Below, piece after piece: positions 26,301 through 36,528 of a stretch of DNA of 64,000 nt (position 1 is its first letter; each line of letters opens with the position of its first letter). This DNA comes from Anseranas semipalmata. Its lineage: Eukaryota > Chordata > Aves > Anseriformes > Anseranatidae. Both the position numbers and the translations under genes were made by a program. The stretch spans positions 1 through 64,000 of the forward strand of contig VXAA01001956.1 of NCBI GenBank assembly GCA_013399115.1, written 5' to 3'. A model generated the notes under the pieces. It had not been told where the DNA came from, searched no databases, and saw only the letters and a list, made by a program, of their open reading frames with translations.

Positions 26301-27994
26301 ATGAAATGGTCATTTTAGCTGTATCACAGTAGTACAGCTAATCAGAAAAATGCATATGGCCCAGAGAGTACTTATTTAACTCCTTCTAACAAGCATCTAT
26401 GCTATCCAACCAACAGACATGAAGACTCAAATCCCATGCATGGGGAACCCTGATCTGACAGGAAATGCAGGATGTGGAAATTGTAGAGTAGAAATAAATA
26501 GATACATAGCCATCCAGCAAAACAGCCAGCAACTGAAGATTTTAAGCTAAAAGATTATCTGATCTTTAATATATGTTATTTGCTCCCCCTCAACCTTTTA
26601 AGAAGGCTTTGGTAGCAGTGGTGGTGTTGTTTTTTTTTTCTTTTATTTAATTAACAAATTATGTCTTAGCTATAGTGACACAGCACAGACAGAAGAATAA
26701 AGCTGCAGAATCCCAGTCACAAAGCACAGCACAGGGGACAAGAGGCAGAAGGACAGTTCAGCAGATCCCACTGAACCAAAAAGAAAATGCCACATAGGCA
26801 CAGTGCGAGTGTCAGCTATTTGTGCTCAATGCATTAGAGAAATGGTTCCAGGTGTTGGAGGTCCCCTTTCTTCACCTCTCCTTTTTCGGACTTAGTATCT
26901 AATTGCTGTCTTCTTGCTGGGTGTATCTTTGCCTCCTCTTGGAATGAGTTCAGTGTGGTGCTTTCTAAACACAGGGAGAGGAACAGAGGGAAAAGGAGGG
27001 AGAGGGAAGGAAAATCCCCTCTTGAACTGCATTTACTTTGTCATTTTTTTCATTACAAGTTACAGATCTGCACTCATCCAGTGATTGGTACAAGAGCTTG
27101 GTAAAATACAAGCTCTAAAGCTGCAAACATTGCATTCATGATGTTCACTTAAAAACTATTCTCCAGATTTCATTGCTTTCATGGTTTGCCATTAACGCCC
27201 TATTTGAAAGAGGGCATGGAAATGTCTTGCATCAGTTTCTGCCCAGGTGCTGCTCTTGGCTCAGACACAGAGCTAAAAGAACCATCTACCACTACCTACA
27301 TCCAGAGACAGGGGGATACATTCTCCATTTCCTCCCACCACAAGGCATGTAGAATTTTAAAGGGGTACAAGGAAGGGGCAGAGACTCTGCACCCAAACTT
27401 GGACCTAACCTTGCAAATGTGGCCTTGCAAATACCCACAGCTCAGGTGTGCGTATGAGTCATGAAAACTATTCTGAACCCCTGCCAGCTCCCCAGAGGAG
27501 TCTTTTCCCCGTACATGACAACCACGATATAAGCTTGCAGATAACTTAGAACTTGAACCAACCTTTCAGGGACCTCCCTGACTCCTACTGCCATTAAGCT
27601 GTTCAAATGTGCTTTCGTAACAGGTGGCACCATATGGAAAGCTCATTATGCTACTCCAGTGTTCCAACCAGAAGACGCTGGAGCCTGCTTTGGAAGACGA
27701 ATTTGCCCATGTTCCGGGGATGGTGTAACCCATCACGACCCTCCACTGTTGTTTGATCTGTCACAAGATCCTTCTGAGGCAAATCCTCTATCAGCTGACA
27801 CTGAGCCCTTGTTTGATACCGTAGTGAAGAGAATAGGAAAAGCTGTAGAAGAGCACCGCAAGACGCTGACTCCAGTCCCAGAGCAGCTATCTCCTTACAA
27901 TAATGTATGGAAGCCGTGGCTGCAGCCATGCTGCGGCACATTTCCATTCTGTTGGTGCGATAAAGAAAACAACAAGGCCAATGACAGACTTTAA
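8293..27994 (+). CDS. ARSD: ARSD-like arylsulfatase (STS/ARSD/ARSL/ARSH family), complete, ten exons
   Basis: Ten exons (8293-8327, 9287-9427, 10223-10344, 11252-11374, 12939-13362, 14463-14599, 16356-16490, 20019-20181, 21125-21246, 27624-27994) join in phase to 1773 nt, 590 aa; human ARSD is about 593. Seen: a basic start then a hydrophobic signal core (about 13-24); metal-binding ADD in LADDLGIGD; the sulfatase signature [12 protein letters not shown] with Cys83, which the family converts to formylglycine; KWH (142-144); two hydrophobic helices (about 196-219 and 222-242) typical of membrane-bound STS-type enzymes; HVH (296-298); SDHGG (349-353); K375 in KGGKG; and a cysteine-rich tail ending [10 protein letters not shown]. 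It should hydrolyse sulfate esters in the secretory pathway; the natural substrate of ARSD is not known to me. The [12 protein letters not shown], HNxTEQPM and HQKDSG wording, and its place convergent to GYG2, favour ARSD over ARSL/ARSH. No stop or frameshift seen. Confidence 0.85.
8626..8815 (+). mobile_element. CR1 LINE 3'-end fragment, sense orientation
   Basis: Located in the first ARSD-like intron. The frame reads [20 protein letters not shown], matching [19 protein letters not shown] of the intact CR1 at 18172. The CR1 3' untranslated signature follows: ending near GGTCCCTTCCAGCTCGGGATATTCTGGGATTCTAT in degenerate form. Old and 5'-truncated. Confidence 0.8.
9287..9427 (+). CDS. ARSD: ARSD-like exon 2 (signal core, metal-binding ADD)
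   Basis: The acceptor ACTTCAG ends at 9286 and the donor GTAAGA starts at 9428. The exon encodes the hydrophobic signal core and then [20 protein letters not shown]. The two aspartates are the family's Ca2+ ligands. Confidence 0.9.
9428..10222. other. ARSD-like intron 2
   Basis: AT-rich unique sequence; no exon, repeat or RNA gene recognised. Confidence 0.5.
10223..10344 (+). CDS. ARSD: ARSD-like exon 3 (sulfatase signature CTPSR)
   Basis: Starts after TCTCTTTAG and ends before GTTGGG. It encodes [17 protein letters not shown] and then [18 protein letters not shown]. The cysteine (Cys83 of the joined protein) is the residue oxidised to formylglycine in active sulfatases. Confidence 0.93.
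10345..11251. other. ARSD-like intron 3
   Basis: AT-rich unique sequence with a T tract at about 10950-10963; nothing else recognised. Confidence 0.5.
11252..11374 (+). CDS. ARSD: ARSD-like exon 4
   Basis: Starts after CTCTCCAG and ends before GTATGA. It encodes [15 protein letters not shown] and [14 protein letters not shown], a conserved STS-family segment just before the KWH motif. Confidence 0.9.
   Translation, partial: AWHPVHNGVFFFGMGVLVGSHQMKLLLPEYCTSKVILQHL
11375..12938. other. ARSD-like intron 4, with a sequence gap and a small stem
   Basis: It contains an A tract at about 11850-11868, a 40-N gap flanked by A runs, and an 8-bp inverted repeat GGCTGCAC/GTGCAGCC (12831-12838 and 12851-12858, 12-nt loop). 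No exon was seen. Confidence 0.5.
12549..12588. other. Assembly gap (40 N)
   Basis: Forty Ns between A-rich ends, consistent with an unresolved homopolymer or low-complexity stretch inside the intron. Confidence 0.99.
12939..13362 (+). CDS. ARSD: ARSD-like exon 5 (KWH motif and the two membrane helices)
   Basis: Starts after ATTTTCAG and ends before GTAACC; 424 bp, the largest internal exon. It begins [11 protein letters not shown], then [18 protein letters not shown], two hydrophobic segments (about 196-219 and 222-242) and [16 protein letters not shown]. The helical hairpin is the hallmark of the membrane-bound STS branch. Confidence 0.93.
13363..14462. other. ARSD-like intron 5
   Basis: Unique AT-rich sequence; no feature recognised. 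Confidence 0.5.
14463..14599 (+). CDS. ARSD: ARSD-like exon 6 (HVH motif)
   Basis: Starts after TTTATTTCAG and ends before GTAAGT. It encodes [19 protein letters not shown] and [16 protein letters not shown]. The second histidine of HVH is an active-site residue in the family. Confidence 0.92.
14600..16355. other. ARSD-like intron 6
   Basis: No recognised element. A 119-codon minus-strand frame (15438-15797) has no recognisable domain and is treated as chance. Confidence 0.5.
16356..16490 (+). CDS. ARSD: ARSD-like exon 7 (SDHGG metal-binding motif)
   Basis: Starts after TTTATAG and ends before GTAAAA. It encodes [19 protein letters not shown], then ASDHGG and [12 protein letters not shown] is a possible N-glycosylation site. 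Confidence 0.92.
16491..18089. other. ARSD-like intron 7, left part
   Basis: T- and pyrimidine-rich on the + strand with no recognised exon. The CR1 insertion follows. Confidence 0.5.
18090..19290 (-). mobile_element. CR1 (chicken repeat 1) LINE, 5'-truncated, antisense to the host gene
   Basis: The minus strand holds a single 369-codon frame (19281 down to 18172) covering most of a CR1-type reverse transcriptase. Seen in order: [40 protein letters not shown], the catalytic FADDTKL, the thumb and linker region [22 protein letters not shown], and the C-terminal [19 protein letters not shown]. The 3' end at about 18090-18150 has the CR1 signature (on the + strand AATCATAGAACGG, then AAAGATCATCTAGTT). 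The endonuclease half and ORF1 are missing, so it is a typical 5'-truncated insertion. The absence of any frameshift over about 1.1 kb suggests a fairly recent copy. It sits in ARSD-like intron 7. Confidence 0.95.
19291..20018. other. ARSD-like intron 7, right part
   Basis: AT-rich sequence between the CR1 copy and exon 8; nothing recognised. Confidence 0.5.
20019..20181 (+). CDS. ARSD: ARSD-like exon 8 (GGKG catalytic lysine)
   Basis: Starts after TCTAACAG and ends before GTACAA. It encodes [31 protein letters not shown] and [10 protein letters not shown]. This is the undamaged counterpart of the exon at 1438-1663. Confidence 0.93.
20182..21124. other. ARSD-like intron 8
   Basis: Unique AT-rich sequence; no element recognised. 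Confidence 0.5.
21125..21246 (+). CDS. ARSD: ARSD-like exon 9
   Basis: Starts after CCCCATCAG and ends before GTGAGT. It encodes [16 protein letters not shown] and [19 protein letters not shown], keeping the HYCG that the upstream copy has lost. Confidence 0.92.
21247..27623. other. ARSD-like intron 9 (6.4 kb)
   Basis: The longest intron of the gene. It contains the CpG-rich island described separately, a moderately GC-rich patch following it to about 24600, short A/T tracts, and otherwise unique AT-rich sequence. I found no further sulfatase exon in it. Confidence 0.55.
23850..24240. promoter_or_regulatory. Intronic CpG-rich island, candidate alternative or antisense promoter
   Basis: An abrupt switch from AT-rich intron to sequence dense in CG dinucleotides (for example GGGCCCGGGGGCCGCGG and GCCGCCGCCAG). 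At its right edge are an AP-1 consensus TGAGTCA (24223-24229) and a CRE-like GACGTCA (24230-24236) back to back, and a good + strand splice donor GGC|GTGAGT at 24222. CpG islands in vertebrates usually mark promoters, so an internal start for an ARSD transcript or a noncoding RNA is plausible. A GC-rich repeat or retrocopy is the alternative. Confidence 0.5.
27624..27994 (+). CDS. ARSD: ARSD-like terminal exon
   Basis: Starts after TTCGTAACAG and is open to a TAA at 27992-27994. It encodes [46 protein letters not shown] and [17 protein letters not shown]. The preceding intron is the longest in the gene, about 6.4 kb. Confidence 0.93.
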
Positions 27995-28506
27995 TATCAA
28001 AATGAAAGTACAGTTAGCTTTAAAAAAAGGTACAAATTTTCACATTCACATGACTACGGTCATAACAGAGATAGGGGACAAATTACACTGTAATAACTGA
28101 AAGGGACATTCTTGATGCTTTTTGTTTAACCTCTTCTCTTACCCACAACAAATTCACTAAACCTGTAGTTAAAAAAAATATTTTTTTAAATGTTCCAAAC
28201 ATATTTTGCCTGTGAGTTGCCTGTATAATTTATGCCTCGAACGCATAATTCTCGATCAAATACCCAGGTAAATGAACCAAAATTTCTTTCCTTACTGATT
28301 TTAAATTCAAGTAAATTATGGCTAACAAGAGATTAAACTTTAATTGCTGCAGTTTATACAGGTAATACGCTTGTTAAGGCAAAAAGACTGAGCCCAAGAG
28401 GATCTCTCTTCAGGCCTTGTCTTGTTAGTAAAAAAGCTGTTGTGTGCTTAAAAGCACAGTTGTACATTTAATTTGGAAACATACCAAAACACACTGGCCT
28501 CTAAGA

Positions 28507-28512
28507 AATAAA
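28507..28512 (+). terminator. Candidate poly(A) signal AATAAA for the ARSD-like gene
   Basis: AATAAA about 510 nt after the ARSD-like stop codon. Assigned by position only. Confidence 0.35.
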
Positions 28513-31326
28513 ACCTTCTAATTTACAGCAGTAGTTTGCTTCATCTGTACATTTATTTATAATGGAAGAATTCCCAGGGGGAGAAAACAAACAAACTGAC
28601 AAGTACATTTTAAAAAGTAGGTAGCTAAAGTTACAATCCCAAATTCAGCAGTTAAGTATCTAGCCATTCTGAAATGCTAAACCACAGCACTTCCTACTGA
28701 CATACATATTTCATGTTGTTAAATCATGTCCTGTATAAGAGCATTGAAAATCATCGTCCAGCTGCCTGGCCAAGATAGGTCCCAAATTTCATAAGCTGCG
28801 TGTCCCACTTCAATGATAATGCTCCTTTTTTTTTCCATATGAGTGTTAATATGCTCCATGGAAAAATGTGCTTTGTTTTGGAAGACAGTACTTTGGTTTC
28901 AGTAGGAGGTGTTAAAAAATCCACTGCACACACTAATCACTTCAGTGTATAGGTCATATTCGTCAAGCCAAATAAGTGTCAGCACTCTGTACAGTCATTA
29001 GGGAAAGGTAGGGAATTAAGTATCTAATCCTCTCATGCTGCTCTCTGGTTAACTAAATTCATCTCTCAATATATAATCCTAACCATGTTTTGCAGGGTTT
29101 TTGTGTCAAATCCAATTTTTATGCAGAGGCTCTTGCATTTTCTGCTTAAAAAAAAAAAAATTGTGTGGCAGAGACTAAGATTCAAACTTCTCAACCTTCC
29201 TGAACACCGTGTGTTCCCTCCTACCACACAGCTAAATGTCTGCAAGATTTTAAAAGCAACAAGGGAAGGCAAGAACAGCCCAGCACAAGCTTCAGGTAAC
29301 TTGCTTCCCTAAATCTAGCAGCCTTGCACAACCACACCAGTGCTGCTCTGTTCAATGCTAATGGCACCCACGTGTCATTTTTTGCCTTGTAGAAAAGGGA
29401 GGAGATAAGAAGGGCAAGGCAGCACAGAACTGCCGGGTTAATAATCCCAGAGCAGCGTGCAGCTCTTGAGCTGTAACAGCAGGTCCCAGTCCTTTCTCCA
29501 GCCGCAGGACAAAACAGTATGTGTGCCTGGAATTACATGGGTTTTGCAGTGCTTTCAAGCAAGCTCCTGACTTATATCCCACATGTGCATGTCACCTGTG
29601 TGATAAGTTATGATGTTGTTTTGTTCTAAACAGCACAGGTGGTGACCGTGATACAGTACCAAAAATTCTGCGAAAACCTAAATGGGCATTTCTTCATGTG
29701 ATTTTCCATTAGTACTTTTCCTCTAAAAGGACACCAAGCAAGTTATGTGGATATTATTCTGCACAAATCAAAGGGCTAATCTGACACTGAACTGGTAGGA
29801 CAGATCAATGTCAGGCTTGACAGAAGTATCTAAAAATACATTTGTTCTTACTGCTTGATAGCGTTTAAATCTAGATCAGCATTGCTAAGAACTTGTCAAA
29901 AGACTTGACATTTTTCTGTGGCTGACAGGGATTGAAACCAGAGCAGCTGGATTCACAAGGAGAGAAAATAGCATAAAAGACCATGCATTTTAAAGCCAGT
30001 TTGGCCAATTCAGAGATGGAGGAGCAATCTTCCTGCTCAGTGGGGAGCAAAGCAAAAGCTGTTTTCCAGAGTCAGGCCAGCCTGTCCAGTAACATCCATG
30101 CTGCCAGTTAAGCACGAGCACAAGCTTATTCTCAGGTCACCTCCCCAACTGGTTATACACAAGAACCTGCCCAGTCACAGGCTGGGCCACGATTAATGGG
30201 TCTACCAGGGAGGAAGGCGCTCAAGCACCCACGCAGCATGGGTCCAAGCTCCTGTAGGCAGACTGGGAAGCCCCGTCCATCAGCAAAATCCCTGAACCCC
30301 ATCTCTGAGCACAGCATGAATACTTCTGACCCCTGGTTAAAGGCAGGCTAAGAGCTAGCGACAGGAGCAGAGGGCATTTGCGTTGGCTTCTACCACAGCC
30401 ACCGCTCAAGTCTGCTCTTCGCCTCATGGTAGAGACATGGTAAATTACTACCAGAATTAGAAACAGGTAATTTATTTTACCTGTTTCCTGCAGATCCTGG
30501 CTATGTAGTGGTTGCAGATCTCTTTGACTTTACACACAATAACAGAGCCTCCTCTGCACAAGCTATTTTTCTTATCTTCTGGAAAACATATACCCCATAA
30601 AGCAGATGAACCCAATGCTGCACTTAAGAGTTGTCCTGGGTGCATGCTTCCACATAAAATGCATTGATAGATGAAAGGCTGTTTTTGTCAAATGCAACAC
30701 ATTTGCATTTGAATAATACTAAAAAATAAACTCAGTTACCTAGGTTTTTCTTGAAAAATTTGTCTATAATGATCTGAAAAAAAAAGAATATATGATATGC
30801 TCCCTACCTTGTTTTCTCACGGTTTCTCCCTTTGTAGAAGAGAACAAGCACCACAAAAACTGGCCTATTAGGCAAATCTGAGACAACTGGCAAGTCACCA
30901 AGCCACCGTTAACCACAGGAGAATGTGCCTACATATGGTTAAATACAGATGCCATGCAGAGGGAAGCAACACTGTGACAAAAGAAGTTTGTTTTTATTGA
31001 AAGAGCTGTGGCTGAACTGTACAAATGTTTGACATTCAGGATGTATGAAGCTGACTTCCATCTAAATAGTCTGATCATTATTAAATGACATTTGGAATCT
31101 CTGCACTAGACTCTGACTCAACGAAGTAACTGTTGAGTCTCAAAACCGTGAGACAATAAGCTCCTAAAATAACTCACTTCACCACGTTTAAATATCACAG
31201 ACATGTCGATTTGCATAGGTCACTAGATCCCATCATCTGAAAATACAAAATAATTGTGTAACACATAAATCAGAAAATTAATTTAAACCCAAACTTTATC
31301 CAGCTTGAATTTGGGGGGGGGGGGTN

Positions 31327-31664
31327 GTCATTGAACTGAATACTGGAGGATTTTTGTAGAATGTTTTGATCGCAAAGTTACTTCTGAACAACTCTGGAAA
31401 ACTCAAATTTATTAAAAACCTCTTTTCTCTTTGCATTACTAAGATTTCTGAAGGAAAAAAAAAAAAAAGATTTCTGAGATAAATGGGGATATTGCAGATT
31501 TTGAATGACCTTGGCTTCTGTTCTGCCATGTGTCTAAAAGCTGTGAGTTCTCGAAACTCAGAGAATTTAAGGAGGTTTCAGAAACATTTTTGTTCCAAAT
31601 ATTTAATAATATGAGTAGGCTTTGAAAATCATAGTTCTTTAACTCTAAAATAAAGCAAAATCAC
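31327..31664 (+). repeat. 338-bp duplicated block, copy 1 (bounded by single Ns)
   Basis: From GTCATTGAACTGAATACTGG to AAAGCAAAATCAC. The same block recurs at 31750-32087 with equal length and one difference I could see (T at 31501, C at 31924). Single ambiguous bases sit at 31326 and 31665, exactly at its two ends. Confidence 0.95.
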
Positions 31665-31749
31665 NAGTGACAGAACAGAAGAAGTAAAATCAAAAAACTT
31701 GTGCTCACCACCAGATTGTAGGCTAAAATACACATACACACACACACAC

Positions 31750-32087
31750 GTCATTGAACTGAATACTGGAGGATTTTTGTAGAATGTTTTGATCGCAAAG
31801 TTACTTCTGAACAACTCTGGAAAACTCAAATTTATTAAAAACCTCTTTTCTCTTTGCATTACTAAGATTTCTGAAGGAAAAAAAAAAAAAAGATTTCTGA
31901 GATAAATGGGGATATTGCAGATTCTGAATGACCTTGGCTTCTGTTCTGCCATGTGTCTAAAAGCTGTGAGTTCTCGAAACTCAGAGAATTTAAGGAGGTT
32001 TCAGAAACATTTTTGTTCCAAATATTTAATAATATGAGTAGGCTTTGAAAATCATAGTTCTTTAACTCTAAAATAAAGCAAAATCAC
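31750..32087 (+). repeat. 338-bp duplicated block, copy 2
   Basis: Second copy of the block, in the same orientation, directly after a CA microsatellite. It is continuous with flanking unique sequence, whereas copy 1 is set off by Ns. Confidence 0.95.
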
Positions 32088-35000
32088 CTGTTTCTGGTAT
32101 TACACATCTAAAGGAAAACCACCTACATTTATCACTGTTCAGAAACTTCTACCGTCCCATAAAAGGAAACAAACTTTTCCAAGGCAGTTAATGTCCTGTT
32201 ATCCTGAGGTGAGAAAATTATTAAAATAATCAAAGCCTGGCTCTCTCGGAATTTTATTTTTTCCCCTCCATTTTCTGAGAGTTCAAAGGGTCCTGACAAC
32301 AGCGGAAGCAAAGTTAATGAAAAGGCTTGCAACTGTGTTTTTTTTTTCCTCCTGTATTCATAGTATGTCATTGCAAGTATTCTAACAATTAGTTTTTATA
32401 ATGTTTTAAAGTAAATTATATATCACCGTAATTAATCTCTTTTTTTTTTTTTTTTAAAGTACCTTTGCTATAATTATGGTACGCTATTATTGCGACAAGT
32501 GGAATATTTATACCAGGAGGTAACATTGCTTGAGTGTTGTCCCTTGTAACTGTCAGCACCAAATAAACTACTTGTTTACGAGCCAGCCAACTTAGGATGA
32601 ACAGAATTTCAGCGGAAGCATTTTGCAACCCATACAGTGCAAATGCAAGGTATTTCAATGACAAGTATTAATTAACATGGGTTTTTTGCATGCTATTTAA
32701 AATTGACTGCTAGGCATTTCATCTCATTTATAGGGCTGATTTAAAAATAACAAAACCCCACAATGATGAAAACTGTGTGGGGAAAAAAAAAGAAACTTAT
32801 ATAAAACATTTTTTCACACACTGAGCTAAATACACTCACACAATGATAAAATTATTAGAGGTATGAGTTAAGAGAACAGGACCATCTCAGTTAGTTTCAA
32901 AGTCAGAAGAATCAAAATAGTTTAGTATAGCAAAGCAACAGAATCTATCAAGGAATAAATAGGCGTGCTGCAGACTTGCTTCTGATGAACAAGTAGACAC
33001 TTTCAGAAGCATGTAAACACATAAAGCCACCTGCTACTAACCCAATTTCACATTCATGGACAGGAAAAATCAAGGCAGAAAAAATAAGCTTTTTTTTTTT
33101 TTTCCCCAAATATGAGCCTTACAAAACATAACAGATGTGAGTGGACTGAACTAGAGAGACAAAACTCTTCTTCTTTCCCAAGAACAACCAAATGGGAAGG
33201 TCCTCACAAGACACCAGGCAGTAAGTAGGGACATTTCAAGAACAACAATCTCCTTTTCCTGTAGGCTTGGAAAGTGCATTAACCCACTCGTCTAAAATTT
33301 TCAAGAATTTTCCTTGTGGCACACCCACACTATCTCCTGTTTATACATGAGGAGCACCCAATAAAATTGCTGTATTGCAAATAAAACTACCCTCTTAAGT
33401 CTTGCTGTAAGTAACTAAGCCCATGACAGAAGAAGAGACAGCATATTTTGACTCAAACACAAGCTGTCCACTTCAAATGCCAAGTCTGCCACACAGCAAT
33501 AGGTCAGAGTTTGGCTTTTCAGAACCCTTAGAGTTGCTTCTCAGGTCACCAGGGGTTAAACAATGCTGACAAAACCCTCAGGCACACACACACCACACAC
33601 ACACTAGACAGCAAGAGATCTTCAGCAGCATTCATTTTACCATGCTGTTTTTGACCCATCCAGACAGAGTGCTGATTCTCCAGCAGCTTCCAAATTGCCG
33701 AAGTCAAAATACATCTTTTTTAGGGATGAATGATGCCACCAGAAAGTCTATTTTTCTTAACTTTCTTTACCCTAAGAGTACCTGTAGCCACATCATACTT
33801 TAATGTGGAAGAAATTCTAGGTGAGGCTTGGTTTAAGTTTTATTTCCAAGCCATGTTTCGACTTGGCAAACCCTGCGGTTCATGGCAATGCATTTTTTCT
33901 GTGAAACACAATAACCCAGCTACTGTCGTGCTAATTCAAGAGAGATTCTAAAGCTTATAATTATGTATGTCTGTAGAAATAATTGTAACTCACACCTTTT
34001 AATTCTGCTCAGCTGGTAGTGCTAATGTCTCAAAGGCAATTTAATAAAATGAAAATACATATTAACGTAACCAGTCAGTCACAAATAGTACTCCTTGGCA
34101 CAACAATCTGCAACCATGCATCATCGGATGAGCACATGACTTCATATGTCCTTTCCATTTCTACTTTATTTCCATGACATGAGTCTGCTACATTTCTTTG
34201 CAAAACACTGTATAATCCATACACAACACCATTTTACATCTTAACACTTTCAAATGTATTCCATAACAGCTCCTTTTACTACATTCATATGCCTATTTTA
34301 AAACCTTTCAATTATTGATTTCACATCAATAATTTTTCCCATAATCTAATTAGTGCACCCAGTAAGATCTAGTAGTCACTGTAGAAGTACAGCTGCATGA
34401 AGCGTGAGTTCACATGGCTGACTACTGTTTTATACAGTTTTCAAAAACTGAGTTATATTAACAATAATTATAAAATAATTATAAAACGAAGTACCTTTTC
34501 AGAAGTGCACAAGTTACTTGACCAAGCAAGAGGGATGATCAGTAGATCAAATGCCTCATGAGCATGAGTACACTGCAGCTGGTATAATCTCCACATAGTG
34601 CTGTGCTGGGCCATACAAAACAAGATGTAGAAAGTGCCTACCTGCAGTAACATGTAAAGGTTACCTGCCAAGGGAAGGCGAGTTACCAAGGGTCCCTTTA
34701 TGATCAATGGATAAATTGAGAAGAATCATCTGCTGGACTTCAACTTTAGAGACCTTAAACTCCTAACTTGAACTAGAAGCTTAACTTCAACAGACCCACA
34801 ATTCCCACGTACAGAGTACTTAGAATAAATGAGAAAAAGAACTAGATAAAATTGGAAATAGCCCACAAACGTAAAAGTAACTCCACTATTGGAAACATTA
34901 GGAAGTAATCGTAAAATACTCAAAGATCATTTTTCTTTCTTTAAGGGACCTTTTGACTCTTTCATTCCTAATTTGTGCAAGTTATTCCCCCTCTTCCTGT

Positions 35001-35443
35001 CCTTTTTGATGGAGGAAAAAGAAATCAAGAATTTCTTCCCTCCTGCCCCACCTTCTTCTTCTTAGCATCCATGGCAATCCCTCTGATGCGTAACATTGCT
35101 CCATTGGTTTTTAAACAGAATTCCCAAATTATTTCATTAGGTTTATCTGTACCAAAGTTGGTGACAGATCAAGACTGAAACATGTTTCAGGTCCTGCATC
35201 AGCACTACAGAATTCTCATTCTAAGCTCTGACACAGTTACTCATAATGCTGCCAAATATGTTATCATATTAGCACGCCTGCCAAGCTCCTTTCTTTCAAA
35301 GTGTTTCTTTTTTCTTGTTTGTTAAAACAAACTTGCCAAGATTAGTCACATTTAAACACCCAAATTCACAAAGCAATCCCTGTTAAGTATACTTAATTTA
35401 ATGGAGTCTCATCAATAGATTTTTCTGGAACTACACTCACAGA

Positions 35444-35449
35444 TTTATT
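35444..35449 (-). terminator. Candidate poly(A) signal for GYG2
   Basis: TTTATT on the + strand, AATAAA on the minus strand, about 920 nt beyond the GYG2 stop. Position only. Confidence 0.3.
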
Positions 35450-36366
35450 AGTTCCAACACACAGCTATTGTTTGGAAGATCTTTAAAAGGCCTATTTACT
35501 AAAACAAGTACTAATTGTGTTTTCAGTTGCGCTCAAACTGGAGCAACCATGCTAAATGAGAAGAATGCCTTTGTCAATTGCAGTCTGGAGTACTGTAAAC
35601 AAATTAATATAAAGCACCAGAAGGTTTATACCATAGTGTCAGTCAGCGTTTCTTCCTCTAACTATGCAACTCTGAATACACAAGTAATGCTAACGTATAT
35701 TAAAACAAACAAGCAAACAAAAAAACAGTATCCTATGGCAACAAAACAAAAGGTTAACCTACATTATCGGTCTATCTTAAGACTACTCTTCATCACACTG
35801 GTACCTGAGGAGCAGTTTTCATATAAAAACAGGGAGAATATCCACTAGTGATCTCAGACAGAATCCTAATTTACTCTAAACCTAATTATACTTAAATGAA
35901 AAAGTTTTGTTACAGACTCGTATGAGGCCAGGATTTCATCTTCCCATTTTTCTCTCCTATTGAAGTCTACACCATGGTTGCCCTTGGAATTGTTAACTTG
36001 GTTTCAAGAAAAAAAGTTTTCATTTAAAAAGTTTTTGTAGCCTCTTCTAGGAGGTAAAAGTATTCTGACATAATCTCAACTTCTAACATATTTCACTCAT
36101 AACTGTTCCTGTGCAATTCTATGGGAAACAGTGATAAACATGAGAGTTTCAAACTCATAGGGTATCGTTCATTATACCTCAGAAGGCACTACTGGAGAAC
36201 CATAAAGATAAGGCACATATAACCGTTAAAAAAAAAAGAAAAAAGAGTCTATATCTGTTAATCTTCCCTCAACTTTGGTGTCAAATAAACTATGAAGATA
36301 TCCAAATACTCAAGGTTGCATTTATGGAAGAAAGAGATCATGATGGTCATTACAGTTCACTTCATC

Positions 36367-36528
36367 TTAAAGTAAAAATGTGTCCAATTTCTTTTTTATA
36401 TGTTCAAAAGAATCTTTTCCCATATAGTCCATACGCCCTTCCTCCCATTTTCTCCGTTCGTCTTCTGGATTTGGTTCTTCTGGTTTGAGGTGAATAGAGA
36501 GCTCTGAAACAGCATCCGCAACCTCATT
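36367..36528 (-). CDS. GYG2: GYG2 terminal exon (glycogen-synthase-binding tail)
   Basis: The acceptor is CTTCCCGCAG. It encodes [20 protein letters not shown] and then [20 protein letters not shown] to a TAA. The [10 protein letters not shown] element is the conserved C-terminal docking segment for glycogen synthase. Confidence 0.94.
   Translation of the reverse strand, partial: NEVADAVSELSIHLKPEEPNPEDERRKWEEGRMDYMGKDSFEHIKKKLDTFLL

Larger units (their letters stand above)
27995..36366. other. Convergent intergenic region between ARSD-like and GYG2
   Basis: The 3' ends of the two genes face each other here. It holds the ARSD 3' untranslated sequence, a 338-bp duplication (31327-32087), CA microsatellites (31728-31749, 33580-33603), A/T tracts, and otherwise unique AT-rich sequence. 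No conserved coding frame was seen. Confidence 0.5.

Noticed and set aside
35468..35848. 126-codon + strand frame in the ARSD-GYG2 intergenic region
   Set aside because: AT-rich, Lys/Thr/Asn composition without domain or splice signals; no support as a gene.
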